Source: an uncultured Desulfarculaceae bacterium
GTDB taxonomy: Bacteria; Desulfobacterota; Desulfarculia; Desulfarculales; Desulfarculaceae
Direction: 5' to 3'
DNA length: 19,661 nucleotides
NCBI GenBank assembly: GCA_937908275.1
Contig: CALERA010000077.1
Span: 1-19,661 of the forward strand
Shown here: one piece after another, positions 16,323-19,661 of the stretch
Layout of the letters: the number at the start of each line of letters is the position of its first letter
How positions within the stretch are numbered: the first letter of the stretch is position 1
Notes under the pieces: model-generated
Seen by the model: only the letters and a program-made list of their open reading frames with translations
Told to the model about the DNA's origin: nothing
The model's database searches: none
Program-made: the position numbers and the translations under genes

Positions 16323-16527
16323 TCATTTCCAAGAATTAATCCAAAAGATCCCCGCCGGCTTCCAGTCGCCCCGGAGAGCGCGCCAGGTCGCGCCCGCCCG
16401 GGCCTCCGGCCGGCGAGGGGATATTTCTTGCTGAGATGAACCGCGTTTTCCGGCACAATACCCGGGAGGCATCCGACCACCGCTGAACACGGAACCCGGC
16501 GCGGCGACCAGGCAAAGGAGATGCCAC

Positions 16528-18363
16528 TTGTTCAATCCGATCAAGCGGCTGTTGGGACCCTCCATCCGGCGCAACCTGCAATTGCTGGTGCTGGCGGCCT
16601 TCCTGCCCGGGGTGGCCATCCTGCTCTACACCTTCCACACCATGCAGGCCAACTTGGTCCATGAGGTGGAGGACTACACCCTGCGCCAGGTGCGGGCCAT
16701 CGCCGACAGCCACGAGGGGGTCCTGGACGACGCCCGTCTCCTGCTGCTGACCCTGTCCAAGACCTGCGAGTTCCGCAGCCTGGACGCCAAGGCCTGCCAG
16801 TCGCTGTTGCGGGAGATACTGCCCCTGAACCCGGCCTTCGTGGCCCTGGGTCTGGCCGACGCCCAGGGCGGCCTGCTGGCCTCGTCCCCTCCCGGCAGCG
16901 TCCACGACCTGGGGGGCGAGCGCTATTTCCACCGCGCCATGCGCTCCGGCGAATTCACCATCGGCAACTACCAGCTCCGGGAAGACAAGCTGGGGGTGAT
17001 CATCCACTTCGCCCAGCCGATCCAGGATGAAAAGGGACGCATCGTCGGGGTGTTGATGGCGGTGTTCGACCTGAACCACCTGGTGCGGATCTTCCAGAAC
17101 GCCCATCTGCCGGAAAACTCGGTCCTGACCATGACCAACTCCGACGGGGTGCGCCTGACCCGCTTCCCGGAGCCCGAAAAGTACACCTGGGTGCCGGACC
17201 TGCCCCGCATGATCGAGCGCATGTTCGGCCCGGCCGAGGAGGGGGCCTTCCTGGAGACCGGGGTGGACGGAGTGCGGCGGCTCTACGGCTTCAAGCGCCA
17301 GGAGCTGCCCAGCGGCTCGACGGCCCAGATCAGCTTCCGCCTGGGCATTCCGGTGGAGCACGCCCTGGCCCGGCCCCGGACCATCTTCTATCGCAACCTG
17401 GCCCTGCTGGGTCTGGCCGCCTTCCTGTCCATGTTCCTGGCCTGGCTCCTGGGGGAGTTCACCGTCCTGCGCCGGATGCAAAAACTGGTGCGGGCCGCCG
17501 AGCGCCTGGGCGGCGGCGACCTGGCCGCCCGCACCGGGCTGGGCCACGGCGGCGACGAGCTGAGCCGGTTGGCCGGGGCCTTCGACAGCATGGCCGAGTC
17601 CCTGGAGAAGCGGGAGAGGGATCATCGGCAGGCCCAGGCCGAGATCCAGCGCCTGTTGCAGGAGAAACTGGACTGCCTGGACCAACTGGCGCGTTGCGTG
17701 GCCCACGAGCTGCGCAACCCCGTCACCACCATCGGCGGCCTGACCCGGCGCCTGCTCAAGCAGGTGGACGAGGGGAGCACCACCGGCGATTATCTCAAGA
17801 AGATCCTGGCCGACACCGAGCGCCTGGAGATGATCGTCAAGGAGGTGCGGGAGTACGCCGACCTGCCCACGCCCGCGCCGGAGAAGGCGGATTTGGGCCT
17901 GCTGCTGGGCCAGATCACGGAGGCCTGCCTGGAGCAGGCCCAGCCGGTGGGGGTGGAGGGGGTCCTCCAGGAGGTGCTGGGCCAGCCCGGCCGGGTGATG
18001 GCCTGGGTGGACCAGGCGCTTTTGGAAAAGACCTACCGGGTCCTGTTGCAAAACGCGCTGGACGCCATGCCCGGCGGCGGCACCCTGCGCCTGGGCCTGG
18101 GCTGCGACCGCCGGATGGCCCCGGTGACGGTCAGCGCCACCCGGCGCGGCATTCCCCAGGAGGACATGCCCTTCCTGTTCCATCCCTTCTTCACCACCAA
18201 GGCCAACGCCGTGGGCATCAGCCTGTCCACGGTCAAGCGCATCGTGACCGAGCACCAATGGAGCCTGGAGGTGGAAAGCCAGGTGGGCCAGGGCACCACC
18301 TTCACCCTCAGCATCCCCCTGGGTCCACCCCAGAGTCTGCAACCGCCGTCGTCCTGCGGCTGA
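16528..18363 (+). CDS. Membrane sensor histidine kinase (dCache-HAMP-HisKA) with degenerate ATP-binding boxes
   Basis: A 611-residue sensor. TM1 at about residues 17-37 and TM2 at about 288-312 bound a 250-residue periplasmic double-Cache domain (GERYFHRAMRSGEFTIGNYQ, VGVLMAVFDLNHL). HAMP is at about 313-362. The H-box ARCVAHELRNPVTTIGG has a normal His393, and N-box LLQNALDAM keeps Asn509. The G1 box reads VSATRRGIP (537-541 ATRRG) where VSD-x-G-x-GIP is expected, so the adenine-binding Asp is Ala and the first Gly is Arg. The F-box is FHPFFTTK, and G2 reads AVGISL (561-566) instead of GTGLGL. It may be a weak kinase, a phosphatase-biased sensor or a pseudokinase (inference). The TTG start is fixed by AAAGGAG (16514-16520) 7 nt upstream; the nearby ATG at 16521 is out of frame. 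There is no receiver and no adjacent response regulator. Confidence 0.88.
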   Translation: MFNPIKRLLGPSIRRNLQLLVLAAFLPGVAILLYTFHTMQANLVHEVEDYTLRQVRAIADSHEGVLDDARLLLLTLSKTCEFRSLDAKACQSLLREILPLNPAFVALGLADAQGGLLASSPPGSVHDLGGERYFHRAMRSGEFTIGNYQLREDKLGVIIHFAQPIQDEKGRIVGVLMAVFDLNHLVRIFQNAHLPENSVLTMTNSDGVRLTRFPEPEKYTWVPDLPRMIERMFGPAEEGAFLETGVDGVRRLYGFKRQELPSGSTAQISFRLGIPVEHALARPRTIFYRNLALLGLAAFLSMFLAWLLGEFTVLRRMQKLVRAAERLGGGDLAARTGLGHGGDELSRLAGAFDSMAESLEKRERDHRQAQAEIQRLLQEKLDCLDQLARCVAHELRNPVTTIGGLTRRLLKQVDEGSTTGDYLKKILADTERLEMIVKEVREYADLPTPAPEKADLGLLLGQITEACLEQAQPVGVEGVLQEVLGQPGRVMAWVDQALLEKTYRVLLQNALDAMPGGGTLRLGLGCDRRMAPVTVSATRRGIPQEDMPFLFHPFFTTKANAVGISLSTVKRIVTEHQWSLEVESQVGQGTTFTLSIPLGPPQSLQPPSSCG

Positions 18364-18415
18364 GCGCCAGGCTGACCGACCAATCCCCAACCGTCATCAC
18401 CGGAGCAGCCCCAAC

Positions 18416-19348
18416 ATGCCCGCCCCCCATCATCCCCAAGAGAGCCTGGGCCTTGGCGCGGTCCTGACCATGCTGACCCTGGCCCTGCTGTGGGGCACCA
18501 ACATGGCCATGGTCAAGCTGGTGGTCGGCGAATTGCCGCCCCTTTTCCAGGCCGGACTGCGCTCGGCCGTGGCCGCGGCCTGTCTGTGGGGCTGGATGCG
18601 CTATCGCCGGATCCCGATCTTTCCCCAGCGGGAGGTCACCCGCCACGGCCTGATCCTGGGCCTCCTGTTCGGGCTGGAATTCGGCCTGCTCTATCCGGGC
18701 ATGCTGATGACCAGCGTGGCCCGCAGCTATCTCCTGCTCTACACCGCGCCGTTCTTCGTGGCGGTGGGGGCGCATTTCTGGCTGCCGGGCGACCGCCTGA
18801 CCCGGATCAAGGTCCTGGGACTGCTGCTGGCCTTCGCCGGCCTGGCGGTGCTCTTCGCCCAGGGCCTGGGCGGCTTCTCGGGCCGGGCGCTCCTGGGCGA
18901 CCTGCTTTCGCTCCTGGCCGGGGCCCTGTGGGGGGCCACCACCCTTTACCTCAAGCGCTTCCTGGCCCAAAGCGCCCTGGCGGTGCAGACCCTGTTCTAC
19001 CAGGTCTTCTTCTCCTTCCCTCTCCTGTTGGCGGCCAGCTTCCTGCTGGAGGACTTCTCCCAGGCCAGCCTGACCGCCTTCGGGGCCTTCTCGCTGTTCT
19101 ACCAATCGGTGATCGTGGCCTTCCTGAGCTACGTGGCCTGGTTCGTCCTGATCCTGCGTTATCCGGCCAGCCTGGTCCAGGCCTTCACCTTCTTCACCCC
19201 CCTGGCCGGGGTCCTGATCAGCGGGGTGCTGATCCTGCACGAGCCGGTGAGTCCGCGCCTGGTGGTGGCCATGGTCCTGACCAGCCTGGGCCTGGTGCTG
19301 GTCAACCGCCCCGCGCGCCGCCCCTTGGAGCCGCCCGCGGGCTCCTGA
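18416..19348 (+). CDS. EamA/DMT-superfamily transporter
   Basis: A 310-residue integral membrane protein with about ten predicted helices in two EamA repeats. The first opens with LTLALLWGTNMAMVKLVVGELPPLFQAGLRSAVAA, the usual W-G-x-N start and R-F/S arginine. The second opens with LLGDLLSLLAGALWGATTLYLKRF. The C-terminus shows TPLAGVLISGVLILHEPVSPRLVVAMVLTSLGLVLV, matching the E-P motif common in RhaT/YdcZ-like exporters. Such proteins export metabolites such as amino acids or take up small molecules; the substrate is unknown. ATG 18416 has GGAG (18402-18405) 10 nt upstream. It starts 52 nt after the degenerate kinase and may be co-transcribed with it. A hairpin follows the stop. Confidence 0.9.
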   Translation: MPAPHHPQESLGLGAVLTMLTLALLWGTNMAMVKLVVGELPPLFQAGLRSAVAAACLWGWMRYRRIPIFPQREVTRHGLILGLLFGLEFGLLYPGMLMTSVARSYLLLYTAPFFVAVGAHFWLPGDRLTRIKVLGLLLAFAGLAVLFAQGLGGFSGRALLGDLLSLLAGALWGATTLYLKRFLAQSALAVQTLFYQVFFSFPLLLAASFLLEDFSQASLTAFGAFSLFYQSVIVAFLSYVAWFVLILRYPASLVQAFTFFTPLAGVLISGVLILHEPVSPRLVVAMVLTSLGLVLVNRPARRPLEPPAGS

Positions 19349-19384
19349 GGGCCTTCGCCGGGTTGGACCCGCCCGCAAGCCCTC
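19347..19384 (+). terminator. Candidate terminator after the exporter gene
   Basis: Outer arms GAGGGC (19347-19352) and GCCCTC (19379-19384) pair, with CGGGT:ACCCG pairing inside around a TGG loop. An AT-rich stretch (ATAATTATT) follows directly, but there is no clean T-run, so termination strength is uncertain. Confidence 0.5.
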
Positions 19385-19450
19385 GATAATTATTCCTGAA
19401 TATTTTTCTGGCGCAGGGTCCCTTCCAGCTTTATCATCTATACATAATGA
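19385..19450 (+). promoter_or_regulatory. AT-rich island, possible promoter for a gene beyond the contig end
   Basis: This is the most AT-rich stretch of the right end, with -10-like hexamers TATACA (19439-19444) and CATAAT (19443-19448). I find no convincing -35 at 16-18 nt. It directly precedes the structured GC-rich element. Confidence 0.35.
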
Positions 19451-19483
19451 CGTGTAGACAACTCGACCCCAGGCCGCCGGGTT

Positions 19484-19590
19484 CCGGAGGGGACCGGCCG
19501 GCCCGGGGTGGGGAAAGCCTGCCCGGTCGGTCAGCCAGACCGGTTGCCGCCGGTCCCGGGCCAGGGCTTTCTGGCCCCCGCCTCCTCCGG
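19484..19590 (+). other. Candidate structured RNA or leader element, family unknown
   Basis: The stretch closes on itself. CCGGAGG (19484-19490) pairs with CCTCCGG (19584-19590). GGACCGGC (19491-19498) pairs with GCCGGTCC (19549-19556). CCGGTC (19523-19528) pairs with GACCGG (19538-19543). GGGCCAG (19558-19564) pairs with CTGGCCC (19571-19577) around the loop GGCTTT (19565-19570), which is a perfect complement of AAAGCC (19514-19519). I recognise no riboswitch or small-RNA consensus. Chance pairing is easier in GC-rich DNA, so confidence is limited. Confidence 0.4.
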
Positions 19591-19615
19591 CCTCGCGCGG
19601 AGAATGCGGCCAGTT

Positions 19616-19661
19616 AGATCGGAAGAGCACACGTCTGAACTCCAGTCACGGCTACATCTCG
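19616..19661 (+). other. Illumina TruSeq adapter and index (not genomic)
   Basis: From 19616 the sequence begins AGATCGGAAGAGC and continues as the standard 34-nt TruSeq read-1 adapter to 19649. It is followed by GGCTAC (19650-19655, TruSeq index 11) and ATCTCG (19656-19661), the next bases of the adapter. The genome ends at about 19615, and frames crossing this point are artificial. Confidence 0.98.

Noticed and set aside
19505..19560. Resemblance of GGGAAAGCC and GTCAG...ACCGGTTGCC to parts of cobalamin or c-di-GMP-I riboswitches
   Set aside because: The rest of either consensus core is absent in order and spacing; kept only as an unassigned structured element.
19447..19617. 56-codon plus-strand frame starting ATG in the terminal non-coding region
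   Set aside because: No ribosome site, Arg/Pro/Gly-rich product, and its stop codon uses adapter bases.
18308..19630. 440-codon minus-strand open frame at the right end
   Set aside because: Its start lies in adapter sequence and the translation is low-complexity, antisense to the exporter.

Overview
The window is one contig end from a strongly GC-rich, Gram-negative bacterium. Stand-alone heptose-1-phosphate adenylyltransferase (RfaE2), a DUF2333 membrane protein, many PAS/hybrid kinases and short dispersed GCAATGACA-type repeats together suggest Desulfobacterota (former Deltaproteobacteria, Desulfarculus-like). That placement is inference; there is no rRNA or marker gene to settle it. The right end is not genomic: the last 46 bases (19616-19661) are an Illumina TruSeq adapter with its index.

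Layout. 1-458 is non-coding and carries three 47-bp-spaced repeat units plus an inverted copy. 459-3032 is a minus-strand pair: a nitroreductase followed by a cNMP-binding/CBS/DUF294 nucleotidyltransferase-like regulator. A 449-bp divergent region with two AT-rich islands (candidate promoters) separates it from a plus-strand signalling operon at 3482-11053: a cytosolic hybrid histidine kinase with eight tandem PAS domains, a secreted family-3 solute-binding protein with no ABC permease, and a membrane hybrid kinase (periplasmic sensor, HAMP, PAS, kinase, receiver) whose GTG start overlaps the binding-protein stop. The two kinases share a homologous PAS-kinase-receiver C-terminal module. No DNA-binding response regulator lies nearby.

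An iron-dependent alcohol dehydrogenase follows at 11178-12341. It has its own promoter with a perfect 17-bp dyad between the -35 and -10, and a strong intrinsic terminator. Next comes a tight cluster (DegT-type aminotransferase, ComF phosphoribosyltransferase, RfaE2), then DUF2333 behind a promoter whose -35 covers the rfaE2 stop codon. A 62-residue cysteine-rich small protein precedes a third, separate sensor kinase (dCache, HAMP, HisKA) whose ATP-binding G1 and G2 boxes are degenerate, and an EamA/DMT exporter.

The final non-coding stretch, after a hairpin behind the exporter, is an AT-rich island followed by about 107 nt able to fold into nested stems with a possible loop-loop contact. 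This is a candidate structured RNA or leader cut off by the contig end. The most interesting items are the binding-protein/two-hybrid-kinase module, the degenerate kinase, the promoter-embedded operator and the terminal structured element.
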